Assembly (NCBI GenBank): GCA_001949185.1 | Contig: BDGG01000003.1 | Coordinates: 783,577 to 847,576, forward strand | From: Ramazzottius varieornatus | Lineage: Eukaryota; Tardigrada; Eutardigrada; Parachela; Ramazzottiidae | DNA: 64,000 nt | Reading direction: 5' to 3' | Shown: piece by piece, positions 43,801 to 56,000 of the stretch | Position numbering within the stretch: position 1 is the first letter of the stretch | Layout: the number at the start of each line of letters is the position of its first letter | The notes under the pieces: generated by a model | Database searches by the model: none | What the model was told of the DNA's origin: nothing | The model's input: the letters and a program-made list of their open reading frames with translations, nothing else | Program-made: the position numbers and the translations under genes

Positions 43801-46800
43801 AAGCCTGTTCGGGTGATACTTGGCAGCAGATGGACCTTCCGCCCCACGACGAACGCGACAAGATAATTTATCAGCCGCTTTATGGCCTGACACCTGGTGA
43901 GTATCGGGGTAATCATCCTGTCACGCGAAGGTGTTCGGAAGCTCGGGTTGGGAGCTCGGCAAACAAATTTGACAAAATCTTCTTTGCAAGTGGTGCATGC
44001 TTCCAGCCAGCAACAGCGGGAATGCGCGCCAGTTGGGAAACAGTCCTGCCGAGCTACCAATTATCATTTTGTCAAAGTACTCGTAACAGCTTTTGGTGCT
44101 GTTTATTTGTAGCCCGTCAGTATGGAGTATATGTGACAACCTATACCATCGCCTCCGAACGTCAAGGAGCGCAAAGCGACATTATTTACTTCACCACCTT
44201 GTCGAAGCAACCATCAAAGCCGGTCGCTGTCACCACCGAGTCGGTCAGCTCGTCCGAAATCCGCGTCTACTGGCAGCCTCCCGCTGAACCTAACGGCCAG
44301 ATCGTCCATTACAACGTCCGCTGGCAGCGCCTGCTTCGCTTTGACCATCGGCAGAGATTACGCGAACGAGATTACTGCCAAAATGGTAAAAATCCGAACC
44401 GTGACCATACCGTAACTCCGTACCGAATATTATGTATCTACACCATACCGTACCTCCGCATCTTACTCTACATTTTCCGTCCTTCTCAGCGATCGTTCCA
44501 TCGAAGCAGTACTTCCAAGCTTCCATTACCACCACGCCTCTCCCGGTGGCTGGTAGTGCTACGTGTAACTGCAATGGAACAAAAGAAGCAGATGCCGTGA
44601 GGATCCCCACTGGCCGAACGCCCGAAGAGCACGAAGAATACATCACTATGGAGAACGCCATCCAGGACCTGGTCTTTGTCAAGCGCAATAAACGCGATGC
44701 TACCGCGGTCTTCCCTGCTGCCGACACCACCTCGACGATGCTGGGCTTCATTGACAGCTCTACCGCTAGCTCCTCGAATGGAACGAAGAGTGAGAACGTA
44801 ACAGTCACGACGGAGCTGCAAGAAGATACGACAGTGGGAAATTCGACGGCTAAACCGAAACCGACACCAGCCACCTCGAACGAAACCATCCACCAACGGC
44901 AGATTACTGAAACTCAGTATCTGATCAAGGATCTTGTTCATTTCACCGACTACGTTATTTGGGTAAACTGATGAAATGAACTGAACCGAGGTGTTTTCTT
45001 GAGTGGCGCACGGTGTTAGCTGATAACAGTGTACCCGTGCGCCACTTGAGATGATGATGTAATTCACTGTATTTGCCCACGACGGCCCCACGTCTCAAAT
45101 AAACTTGTCCAAGATTAAGTTTCTTCGTGGAATATTTTTTAACAATCTGCTTGGTGTTTTTTTTCACAGGTGGAGGCTTGTCACAGTGACGAGGCTGCGC
45201 AGTCAGTTGGAAATGGCAACACGGAACCCGGGAAGTTCCGTTATCCGCCGTGTAGCTCGGGTGCGAACGCCAACCCCAGTCAGACGCTGGCTCTGCAGGG
45301 AGCTGACAACATTCCCAGCGATACTGTGGTGGCTAACTTTGTCCAACAACAAACAGCTTCGACGTCACATCCCGTCATCCAGATATCCTGGAACGACCCA
45401 CCTGCGCCTAATGGCGCCATCATCCGCGTCGATATCGAATATGCGTCTCCAGAACGTCCGGTAAGCCTCATCTGGGTAGTCAGCGGCAAATTTCGGAAGC
45501 GCTGAATGTCAACACCGGAAGTCAACAAACGTTCTAACTGTTTATCCAGTAAACATTGTTCTAATTTATCTTCGGCTTCTTTTGCTGGTCTCTAACTTGG
45601 GTTATAATTTGTTGAAGTCCGATGAAATACTCACGATAGTCAGTTTTACGTTTTGAAAAATAACTCTGAGCAAAACTTGGGTTGTTTTCCGCAAAATATT
45701 TAGGGACGGATATTTTTTTCCAGACGCCGAAGTCCGAGTGTATCCCACGAACCAAGCCAGGTAACGAATTGCCAGTTTACCGCATGGATTTTGTGGGCAT
45801 GCCGTCGGGTAACTATTCCTTCCGCCTTCGGGCTTCTACTTTCGCCGGCAACGGTTCGTGGACCGAGCCAGTCTTCATCCTCTACGAACAACCAGCCGGG
45901 ACTCCCTCTGGATACTCTTCTGAAACGGTGGCCGGCATCGTTTGTGGCTGCTTGATGATCGCGGTCGTGGTGGGCATTGCCAGCTTCTGCATCTGGAAGA
46001 AACAGTAAGAAACTTTCCTTACTCAAGGGTCGACCTTTCGGTAAAAACTGTTTACCGAAGGGTCCCCCTTCAATCAAAGCATGACATATACAAGATAAAA
46101 ATGTTTTCCCTTTTTTAGTTTTAAGAAAGAAATTCCACCTCTGCCGAACCAAGTCTCGGTTAACCCTGACTATTACTCATACACACCGGATGAATGGGAA
46201 GTACCCAGAGAAAACGTGGAGTTGGTCAAAGAGCTGGGCATGGGCTCTTTCGGTAAAGTCTTCCTGGGTATCGCCAAGAATATCCTGGCGGGCGTCGACA
46301 GGCTGGAAGTCGCCGTCAAAGTAAGCCCCGAGTCCCTTCCACACTCGTGGGAAACAGTATGAGTTAAATCTATTTTTCACTTGTAGACTGTCAACGAGGA
46401 CAAATCCATGTCGGAGAGGAGTTTCTTCTTGCAAGAAGCTTCCATTATGAAGTATAGTTTATTGAATTTTTTTTTTATTTCTCTTTTTTTCGAAGACAGT
46501 TGTTTCGGTCCTTTTGGGGCACTGACGATTGTTGATACTTTACTGACGACAGAGTTCAGTGCGGTATTTCTTCCACAGGGAGTTTCGATGTGCCCACGTT
46601 GTGAAGCTTCTGGGTGTGGTCTCCGAAGGTGCTCCGGCCTTGGTCATCATGGAGTTAATGAGTAACGGGGATCTCAAGACGTACCTACGGAATCAGCGAC
46701 CCGAAGAAGAGCATCCTGATCGAACACCGCCGCTCCTTTCACGCATCCTTCAGATGGCCGGCGAGATCTGTGACGGTATGGCCTACATCCACTCGCGCAA

Positions 46801-48016
46801 ATTCGTCCATCGCGACCTGGCAGCTCGTAACTGCATGATAGCGAGTGACTTGACAGTCAAAATTGGAGACTTCGGCATGACCAGAGATGTGTACGAGACG
46901 GACTACTATCGAAAAGGTAGGAAATTAAAAAACAGGCCGAATTTCTCGTACCCGTCGCCAAACCACGCAGCCTACCATGCGTTTATCATGATCTTGTTCA
47001 ATGGCAAAGCGTGTGTCTGACTTTGTGTTCACGGCCGGGTTACTGACCCTCTTTCACGTGTACGTGGGGAAAAAAATGTCGGCTAGACCTGACGTTGCGG
47101 CGGGTGGCGAACCGATTTTCTTTCACAAGCTTCTTGCTTTCATTTGCAGGTGGGAAGGGTCTTCTGCCCGTTCGCTGGATGGCTCCGGAATCTCTAAAAG
47201 ACGGCCTTTTCACCAACGAGTCCGATGTATGGTCTTTCGGCGTGGTCTTGTGGGAGATCGCCACGCTAGCTGCCCAACCGTACCAAGGGCTGAGTAACGA
47301 GCAGACACTCAAGTTTGTGATAGATGGTAATATCATGGAGAAGCCGGAAGGCTGCCATGATATGCTGTATGATATCATGAAGAAGTGCTGGCAGCGGAAC
47401 GCAAAAGACAGGCCGACATTCCTTCAGGTAGATTTGTTCCAACTCAAAATAATATTAGGTGAATAATTTGAATATCTTTTTCGTAGATCATTGCGGAGTT
47501 GTTACCGCACCTGAGCGATAAGTTTCGAGAAGGTGGCGAAGCCTACTTTGCCACCGTCGACACGAATGAAGTCCTGCGTGGTCCCACGCGCCACGACAGT
47601 GAAGTCGACGTCCCTGCCACCGTCGACGGAGCCTCGCCTTCCGCCACACCGCATTCACCCGGTGCTCGGGTCCTGAGCATCTTCGTCAAGGACGATGTAG
47701 GCGACGGTGAAGAAGAACCCGACTCGACCGAGACTGACACGCTACTTAACAGTCGCTACGTCGAACCCCAAATTGTTGTACAACAAAATGGTGAGTACTT
47801 TCCGGTCAAGCAAGATGTTGTTAACAGAGTAATGGTTGATTGTGTATCGTTACAGGTGGGTCGACCGTGAGTTCGGCTGATAACAGCAAAGCCATGGTCC
47901 TGACTTATCCCAACGCCGTGGCTAATGCCTCGGTCACCTCCGATGGGAACATCGGCAAGACGTTGGGCAATGGCGGGGCGAGTCAGACTTCGCTGAGTGC
48001 TAGGACGGTGTATTAA
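40820..48016 (+). CDS. Insulin/IGF receptor tyrosine kinase
   Basis: Receptor for insulin-like peptides, 1522 aa, 18 coding exons: 40820-41117, 41325-41861, 42186-42343, 42456-42630, 42721-42819, 42947-43098, 43308-43583, 43689-43896, 44113-44385, 44490-44962, 45170-45460, 45724-46004, 46119-46320, 46387-46451, 46579-46916, 47150-47427, 47487-47790, 47856-48016. Order: signal peptide ([18 protein letters not shown]), L1 domain, furin-like Cys-rich region, L2 domain, fibronectin III repeats with an insert carrying a furin site (KRNKRD, about residue 790) that would give alpha and beta chains, one membrane helix near 1048-1070, juxtamembrane NPDYY, then kinase: [33 protein letters not shown] with the three-tyrosine activation loop. 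The C-tail is only about 145 residues and lacks the long IRS-like extension of insect InR. Introns 6, 8 and 10 each hold an AAGTGGCGCA hairpin. Confidence 0.96.
43193..43246. repeat. AAGTGGCGCA hairpin, copy 2 (insulin receptor intron 6)
   Basis: CCAAGTGGCGCATCTTT pairs with CCGTGCGCCGCTTGG around a loop of about 20 nt. Confidence 0.8.
43987..44037. repeat. AAGTGGCGCA hairpin, copy 3 (insulin receptor intron 8)
   Basis: CAAGTGGTGCATGCTTCCAG with mirrored GCGCGCCAGTTGGG. More diverged core; outer arms GAGCTCGG and TTGACAAAAT are also mirrored. Confidence 0.7.
45001..45050. repeat. AAGTGGCGCA hairpin, copy 4 (insulin receptor intron 10)
   Basis: GAGTGGCGCACGGTGTTAG is followed by a loop and CCGTGCGCCACTTGAG. 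Confidence 0.8.
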
Positions 48017-49255
48017 GCCCGAACAGTTGCTTTCGTGGTAGTTTTATGTCTTTTTTGTACTGGCCAAAGAATAGTATCCTATGTTGTGCTCCCTTTTCTT
48101 GGTTTTTCTGCTTTTTACATGTATTCGGTTGGCATGCATCCTTTTTATTCTGTCAGCACAGTCTGCAAGGGTTGCAGTATCTAAACTGCCGGAATTTTAG
48201 TGGCAACTTCTAGCTTTTACGAGCGCATCACCTGCTGAGTATAACCGTGTACTTTGCGGCTCGAGTGTCAACAACAGATGCGGCCGAGGTGGTAAAAGGA
48301 AGGATCGCCAAACCTTTTTTGGCCATTCCGCATAGCGCTCGGTCCAGCAAGCATCGTCCAGCTCCTGTGGTTGTCTGTAAATCAGCTGAGCAGAAAAGGC
48401 TGGCGGACATTGGACGCCTTGACTTGAGATAATCCGTCGTTATCGAGGCTCAACGGAGATCATTTCCTCTTTGCTCGGAGTAGTAAAGGCCCTAGTATCA
48501 GAAGCGAAAGGGGGTGAGGCGTCCATCGATAGATGTTGCAGTCGCAGGTGAAGCTCCGGAGCCTTTCATCTTCGAACAGGAACTAATATGGCCCGTGGCT
48601 TCTAGGTTCTGCAAGGTACTTGAGGTACTGTATGCGATAATGCCATAACATGCTCATTTTGAGTCCGTCTCGCACACACTTCATGTCGCGACATTGAAGA
48701 CCAGTTTTCGCTCGATCTTTAACTTTTCCAATTTCACAATTCTACTGCCCTGTGTGAAGCTTTCGTTCACTCTACAATACATCCAGACGGCTATCAGAAC
48801 GGTGTGGTCGTTGCTGTTTCATTGAATTTTTAGATGTCCAAGCAGTGTCGAATCAGAGTGTATCCCGGTGTGTCGACGTCTTTTTTCAAGCACTTTGAGG
48901 CGGTAAAACGAGGATCGCGATGTCCAAGAAGAAGTTTCCAGAAATAAGGTTCGCATGGTTTGGTGTAGCGTTTTTGGGGCATCATCCGGTTCCTGTCTGT
49001 GCCACTGAATAGCCAGCGCGGATATACGACCGGAACTTGACTAAATGAATAGGGTAATCCGGTATTGCTTTTGTTCGACCTGTCAAATCAGTTTCTCACC
49101 TCAACCAAATTTCGGAGACGCATCGCTCATGTTACACTTCTTTTGATACTGTTTCCGTGCGGGGCTGAGGCTAGACAGATCTGCTCTACTGTCGAAGAGT
49201 GATATCAGTTAGGAAGCCATCGCAAATTGAGGTGAGACAGTACAGGTATACTTGC
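48017..49255. other. Intergenic, no gene seen
   Basis: 3' UTR of the insulin receptor on the left and leader of the amine-oxidase gene on the right. Frames are short and without motifs. Confidence 0.5.
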
Positions 49256-51068
49256 ATGATCAAGATGGTTTCCGTATGTCTGAATGTTCTGTTGGTTCTT
49301 GGCACGACCCTCGCCACAGCAGCGTACAGTTATCCCAAACCGGTTGCAGTAAGTCCAACGTTGGCTGCTAGTGGTCAGTACTACCACAACATCGGGACAA
49401 CAGCATCTCCGTCTATCGACTGCCATATCGCAATCCTCGGCGCTGGCTTCGCCGGCACATATGCAGCCTACCAACTGTCACCGCAATTCAAGGATCAGAT
49501 ATGCGTCGTGGAGAAGCTGACACGGATTGGCGGGCGGATCCACGACGTCAGCGAACACGATGGGGAGAACGAGCCACTTTACGGACTTGGACCACTGAGG
49601 TTGGGAGCGGGCCAGCTCAACATGCTGCGGCTCGCTAGAGAACTTGGTGTGGAGATTGAGTTGGACGATGAGAGCGCCGCTGTAATCCATCAGACTCGTG
49701 GCGTGTCCATCCTGTCGAAAAAGTCCATATCCAACAGCATGGATCTGTGCGTCAGAGTGTTCCCTACACTCAACTGTTCCGGGTAAGGTTTTCTAACCCC
49801 GACATGGTGGTCAGATGGACTACTGCGCCACTTCACCGAGACCCTTGTTTTCCCGATATCTAAACGCGTCTCGCTCTCTCGGTTCTTTGAACGAAATGTG
49901 TTTGATATATGGAAGAATATCTTACTTTACAGATGGAACAACAAGGACACAGACAGAGGCATGTGGAAACACATCGTGGATATCTACAAGAAGCAACCTG
50001 AGATCGTCAGCCAGTATGCGGACTTCACACTGTTTGTCCGAGCACTGGTGGGAATCGAAGGCTTCGAGTTCCTCCGCGCAATGACCAAGTTCCAGTCGGA
50101 TTTCGAACCCGGAAATACGGCCGAGACCATAGTCAGTCCACTGGCGCACATGACAAGCTTCCGAAGCGGATACTTTTATCCGAAAGGCGGCATGTCGCAG
50201 TACCCCTTCCGCATGATCAAGAGAGCTATAACGAACGGTGCGCGGGTTTTCCTGGGCGAAGCTGTCCTGAGTATCGACGGCGAACCGCAGGACCGGTTCG
50301 TGATCAAGACAGCCAAAAGAACGATCGTTGCCGACAGAATCATCAACGCCATCGACCCTTTCCCCTTCAGGAATATCACTGGGAATGTCGCGAGGGAAAT
50401 CCAGAACACGGCTGAGTTCCAAAGCATCAAGTGGACGGCAGTTGCCTCAGTGCTCGCTTGGTGGGATGATCGCTTCTGGGAAAAGTCAAGCATCGTCAGA
50501 GGACACAATGTCATCCAGACGTCGAATCACGCCGAGTGTCTCAACTTGATCGAAACACCCATTTACGAGTACGCCAAAAGCCAGAACGCGACAAGGCCGG
50601 TGTACGACGACGGTGTGTGCGTTGAGACGTGGCGAGCCGTGCTGAACAGTGGGAATACGTCCTTGCTGAAGGAGGAAATTGCGGCGGGTATGCAGAGAGT
50701 CTTTGGCGACGTTGTGGCTCCGTGGCCTAGGACCGTCAAAGGTACTTCTGAACACTTGATTGACTTTATGCTGACAGAGTGGTTTCAGTTCTGGGCTTCT
50801 CTTGTCCGCAGGTATGATCCACGAGCAAGCATGGCACAACGTGAGGGCGCTGTCAAAGTTCACCAATGAGGATATTCGGAGGTGGGCCATACAGCCCTTG
50901 GGCAACCGGGATGTATCGATGATCGGAGAAGCCTACCACCCGGCGTACTCCTCGTGGTGTGAGGGAGCACTACGGTCCACCATGGGCACGTTACAAGAGC
51001 ATTATGACTTTTCTTTCCCTTGTCTCGAATCACAGACCCTGACTGCTGCCGACTGCGCTACTCACTAA
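49256..51068 (+). CDS. Secreted FAD-dependent amine oxidase-like protein
   Basis: Flavoprotein of the amine oxidase/L-amino-acid oxidase fold; it would oxidise an amine or amino acid with release of peroxide. Three exons: 49256-49782, 49933-50741, 50812-51068; 530 aa. A hydrophobic signal peptide (MVSVCLNVLLVLGTTLATA) begins at the second in-frame ATG, 49265. The FAD-binding dinucleotide motif is AILGAGFAGTYAAYQL (GxGxxG) with the acidic end at VVEK, then RIGGR and GPLRLGAGQLNMLRLAREL, which fits the family's second FAD contact. The C-terminal flavin motif is GEAYHPAYSSWCEGALRS. Several N-glycosylation sites (NCS, NIT, NAT, NTS) agree with export. The middle substrate domain does not match a familiar MAO, polyamine oxidase or LSD1 pattern, so the substrate is unknown. 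Similarity to microbial or algal LAAO-like proteins is possible and transfer cannot be excluded, but introns show it is settled in the genome. Confidence 0.8.
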
Positions 51069-51280
51069 GCAGAGTTTGAAGTTCCCCTTGTGAAGTGGAA
51101 TGGAGTGTGACACGAACTACTGTTTTAGCCTTTCGATTCTTTTGATCTTATTGTCGTGACGCCGAAGAGTCATGGCGCATCTGGACGTCCCTTATCACGG
51201 TAAAAAAACTTATGCCCATCGACCAGTGCCAAAGTCTGCGAACCTACAGTATGTCATGCACGTGCTACGATAGGGAATGG

Positions 51281-52405
51281 CTACTTTGTTATCTTGACGT
51301 TGATGTTGAAAACAAGTCCGTCAAATTTCTTTCCCGGATAGTGCTGAATCACTCTGCCGTTCAGGGGTTGTAATGGTCGATAGTTATCACCTTCTCCCGC
51401 CACATCATCGGTTTCCCGTAATTTCCGGAAGGCGGCCAGTTGACGTTCTGTAATCTTCTGAGGGCGGTCCATCACGCTCCACTCGACTGCTTCGGCACAC
51501 GGTGGCGTGGTCAGCGATCCCAGGTAGCGGTAGTAGGCAGACGATGGTGGCAGCAACTCCGCCAGTGTCAAATGAGGTAGCGTAACGTTGACAGGCTTAC
51601 CTACAGGGCAACAGCATATAAAACTGAAACGAGCAGGCTAACTTTTCCAGAAAAAAAGTCTACTCACCCGGGTCGACGACTTGGCTCAGAGTATTGACTG
51701 TTGAATACATATGCTTATGCGCTTGATCCTTCTCGCTGGTCAGCTCAAACAGAATGCCCACCACGGCCATGCCGGTGGACTCCGCTTGTGCTTGCGCGTC
51801 GTTCTTATCCAGCTTTCGGTGTACGATGTGAAGCTGTGCAAAGACTTTCGTTCGTCACTGTATAAGGCTGATTCGAAGCACGATATATTTTTTTGTTTTG
51901 AAACGTTGAACGTACCTCCAGAGGATATCTTTTGCCGTTAATGACGTGTTCGGAGCCACGCGAATCAGTGTTGCCCCAGTGGCAGGGGAACTGAGCAAAG
52001 GTGTAGGCAGAAGGAAGCCCGCCTTTTCGGACAAATGGCAAGTGATTGGGATCAAAAAGCCCACTGAATTGTACTGCAGACCAAAGTAACTCTTCTTAAC
52101 CGTACAATATCATACAGCAGCATCTGTGCCGCTTGAAGTCTAAACTGGTGCAAGGGCATCTACTCTTTGGACTTTTGCCTGCTCTGCACTGTACCGAGAC
52201 ACTGTAGGGTTTCAAAGTAACCTACCTGAATGTCCGTTGTTGATTACGGTCCACCTGTTATCCTTTGGGTGAGCTGCGTGCGATTGAAACTGGAGCGGTC
52301 CCAGCTGTGGAGAATGCCCGACCTGCGCGGTGTCAATCGCTATGGGCGACTGGCGAGCTCCTTTACATGCTGGAAAGTCTCTTTCCCATTCTTGTGGTGG
52401 ATACT
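51281..52405 (-). CDS. Alpha carbonic anhydrase-related protein, 5' end missing
   Basis: Alpha-CA fold, which normally hydrates CO2 with a Zn held by three His. Exons on the minus strand: 52226-52405, 51916-52073, 51668-51833, 51281-51600. Seen: EYPPQEWERDFPACKGARQS PI, NNGHSG, GGLPSAYTFAQFPCHWGNTD with GSEHVINGKRYPLE, LHIVHRK, HKHMYS and YLGSLTTPPCAEAVEW. In the zinc motif QFHxHWG the first His (human CA2 H94) is Pro; the second (H96) and third (H119, in LHIVH) remain, as does TTPPC. It is therefore probably inactive or altered. The first (signal peptide) exon was not found; a donor ending a possible exon lies near 52501. Exon lengths 180, 158 and 166 nt equal those of the neighbouring CA gene, so the pair is a tandem duplicate. 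It converges on the amine oxidase gene 212 bp away. Confidence 0.88.
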
Positions 52406-53080
52406 CTAAAATGCCCAAAACACCGGCATGATACTAACGAGCAGAACACGTTGATGTCACAAACTGCTCTTACTGTAAATAGCGGAGGGCTGACGCCATC
52501 TTACCATCGGTATTCTGTTCGTAACCCCGATGGCCGTGACGACCAGAACTGTTCGTAGGAGCAACGACCCTAGAAATTCCGTGGTGTCTAACTACATATC
52601 CGTAAGGTGATCGTCCAATACAAAGCATACTCAAAATTCACAGAGCGTGTTGAGGTACTCCAGTCATATTGATAGTTAAGAGGTTGTTTCAGTGCGACCG
52701 TAGCGAATGTATTTCAGCATATAGTATTCAAATTTAAATCTCCTATGAGAAGGGTTTTAGACCTGTCTTAGAAATATTACTACAGAGCTGTCGTACAGAA
52801 GTCGGCTTGACCGCTGCGATGAGACGACTATCACAAATGTTTACTACGTAGAGTTGCTAAGTTTACTATTGGTCGCTCTTGAAGGAATAGCCGCGAATTG
52901 ACGTTAGTCTGAACGATCTAGTGATCCTAATCGACTACATTCCCCAAAAGTTACTGTAGTAATGTGGGTGAGCTCTGACGATGAGCGCACGTGAAACCAA
53001 AACATACTGAACAACGAACTCTCTCAACCGCTATGAGACTTGAAACGTTAAAAATTAATTTCGAAAACACAACAGTTACA
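52406..53080. other. Between the two CA genes
   Basis: The missing 5' exon of the left CA should be here, or further right if the genes are interleaved. A frame ending at a phase-1 donor (about 52501) exists, but its translation does not look like a signal peptide. Nothing else is seen. Confidence 0.4.
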
Positions 53081-56000
53081 TCACAGTAAGACCAAAGAGA
53101 AGGTTTCACCACATAAAAACAAAACCAGAAGCAAAGTTTTTTGGGCCCTCATCCGTTCGTAACCGGACTTCGGCTGAACAGGGACCGAGTAGTATTGAAC
53201 TTTTCTTCCGTTCAAAGGCTGTAAAGGTCGAAAGTTATCGCCGATATCTATTTCAGGAACTACAGCCTCTTTTTCCCGCAGTGTGTGAAAAAACTGCATC
53301 TGCTCTTCGGTGATCAACTGGGTCGTATCCAAGACTGTCCATTCCACGGCTTCGGCACAAGGTGGCGTCGTCAGCGAACCCAAGTACCGGTAGAAACCAC
53401 CGGCTGGCGGCAGCAGCTCTTCCAAAGTCAGCTGTTCTAGTGTGACATTGGCCGGTTTATCTGCATGATCAAAACCGTAAAGCCCTTGTCGACTACTGAA
53501 AACTTTAGTACCGTTTACTTGTATGAAGAGTAAGGTCTACGTTGCTCAGCCTGCAACTTGGCCGTCATACGTCATGTTCACGTCACAAAGCATAAGAGAC
53601 CTTCGCAGGGCTGGTGAGTGGTGACGTAGAGTGCAAAGTTGTGCGCTGAGCAAAGTAAAACTTTGCTCCTCGTACTAACTTGGAGACGTCACTTTACTGA
53701 TGGCCTGGATTACTGGCGCGATGTGCTTGTGAGCGTTGAATTGTTCAGTGGTAATATCGAATAGAATAGCGATGACAGCCAACCCGGTGGAATCGTTCTG
53801 AGCTTGAGCATCGCTTTCACCAACCTTTCGGTGCACCAGATGTAGCTGTAACGAAAAGCCGAGTTCAATTTCAGAAAGATGTTATCCAGCAGGATATGCA
53901 AGACCGTTTTGAACAAGCGGCGGGGAAGCGGGGTATGTTTTCTATATATCTCTTGCTGCTTGCACAATGTCGACAGTGCTTCGCGATGTATGGTGTTGAT
54001 TGATTGATGTACCACTGCTGCGTGGCCGTACTGTACCGAGATACCGTTCGAGGATAACAACTGAAGTTTTTTCTAACTCTGACGTGAGTATCAACTAACC
54101 AAAAATTTAACTTCCGAAAGAGCTTCGAAGACTGGTTATGGCGCTGGTGCGATAACAACTCGGTGCAGTTGGCTCCACCCACCCCTTTGAGGGTAAAGGG
54201 AGGGCCACAAGTGCGGCCCTCCCTTTATCCTCAAAATCATACTTATCACGACACTGCGCATGCGCAGTCGCTCACAGAAAATTGCACAGGACCGCGCACG
54301 AACATCGCGACAGGCGCTGCGCATCTATGACAATGAACTTGAGCTTCGAAAAGCATTGTGCAAGCGTCAGGGCCACAAAAATACGTCGAAAACCACAAAC
54401 AAAATGCCGTGACATATCACTGTTCTGCACCTATGAGAAATACGAGCAAGCGATATTTACATCAGTTAGCCACATGGCTTGTTGATATAAAAGTCAGTTA
54501 ATGCATTCACGCAGTCACATAACAGGCCCCTAAAGTAATCCCGGGGTTATGATGGTCCAGAGCCGTGCACAGGGTATCAGTAGTGCTGGGATACATACGA
54601 TAAAATACGATATACTATTTCCTGATAAATATCTTTCAATATTTATATTTCGTTTTAGATATCAACCACGTATCGATATTTCGATATGATACGTTTCTGA
54701 TATCTTATTTTTGATATATCGAATTTTATTGCAGTAATATATCGATATATCAAGCCAGTAACATGTTAAAAACTATCAAAATCAAGAAAGAGCCAGAGAG
54801 AAACCAAACGGCTGTCGTTCACTACGTTCGAGTCAGAACAAAAGTCAAATCTCTTCGTGAATGCGAGTGTGTTCGTTGCTCAATCTATCAAGGTCTGTCG
54901 TTACGCACCTAGTTACGCTGACTGTTCACTTCTCCGAAGTCAGCTTGGATGCATGTGTGCGATACATTACGGGCGAGGCTGCGCTGCCTGCGCGGTACCG
55001 AACCGGAGTATTGACTTCCGAAGTTCCGATTCTCAGGTGCGGGTTTGCGATTTATCGATACATCTCTGATATATCGATATACCGCGATATGATATTTTCA
55101 TTTATCATATTCCGCTCAGCGATATTCCGTCCATATCGATATTTCGATATGATATTTTTGTCATATCGAATCACTGTGATGTGATGTATTTCGATAAGGT
55201 ACGATATATCATATTTATCCCAGCACTAGGTATCAGGCAATATGTGGGCAGGATTAGGGCCCTCTGCTGGCATTGGAGGTCCTGTCAAGTCCTAACAATC
55301 AAATTGCCCGCTGATTGGATGCCACAAGACCACCATGCACGAGCAGATGGCGCTAACTCAAGAAAGAAAGACCAGGTCAAGAAAAGACGCTGGACGACGA
55401 GTTCACGGAGTGGGAACGACTCCGTCAGCTGTATTTCCCCAGGTCGTTTTAAGATCCAGGTGCGCATCCGCTCTGTTTTCGGTCGCACTCAGTCCAGTCC
55501 GTTGTCGATCGCGACGCGATCCGCATCGCTTTCAATCCGTTTCTTTTTCTTTGATTCTGCATGGTTTTTTCCGTCGAGACACGTTCGGACAAGTCCGCAA
55601 AAGTTTTGGCCAGGCCGGTAGCCTGTCGGCCAGCCATCGAATTTAGCTAAAGGTCTCTGACATGACTCATTGAGCCTCACTCTTGTTGCGGTGGGTTCAT
55701 TCGGTACTTTCTTTTACAACCGTTTACTCGAGAACGAACCGCGCATGTGGATCTCGAAAACGGTTAGCTGGATCGATGGAACGTTGCCTACAAACCCATG
55801 CTATCGAAATGGCCGAACAAGCTCAACTAAGATTTCAGGGAGATTTCAGTTTTGTCTGTTCGGCCACTTGCTACCATGGCGCGTTTAGAGACGCAATGCA
55901 TCATCAGTAGGCTCCGCCCTCTCCGAAAATTCGCAGTATCACCAGCGCAAGCTCTAGCCAGTCTGGTGACGCGTTGTTCGGTCTCTGGTGGAAAGTCGTT

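Noticed and set aside
44290-45091. Long minus-strand ORFs opposite the insulin receptor
   Set aside because: Antisense to receptor exons that carry clear domain and splice evidence.
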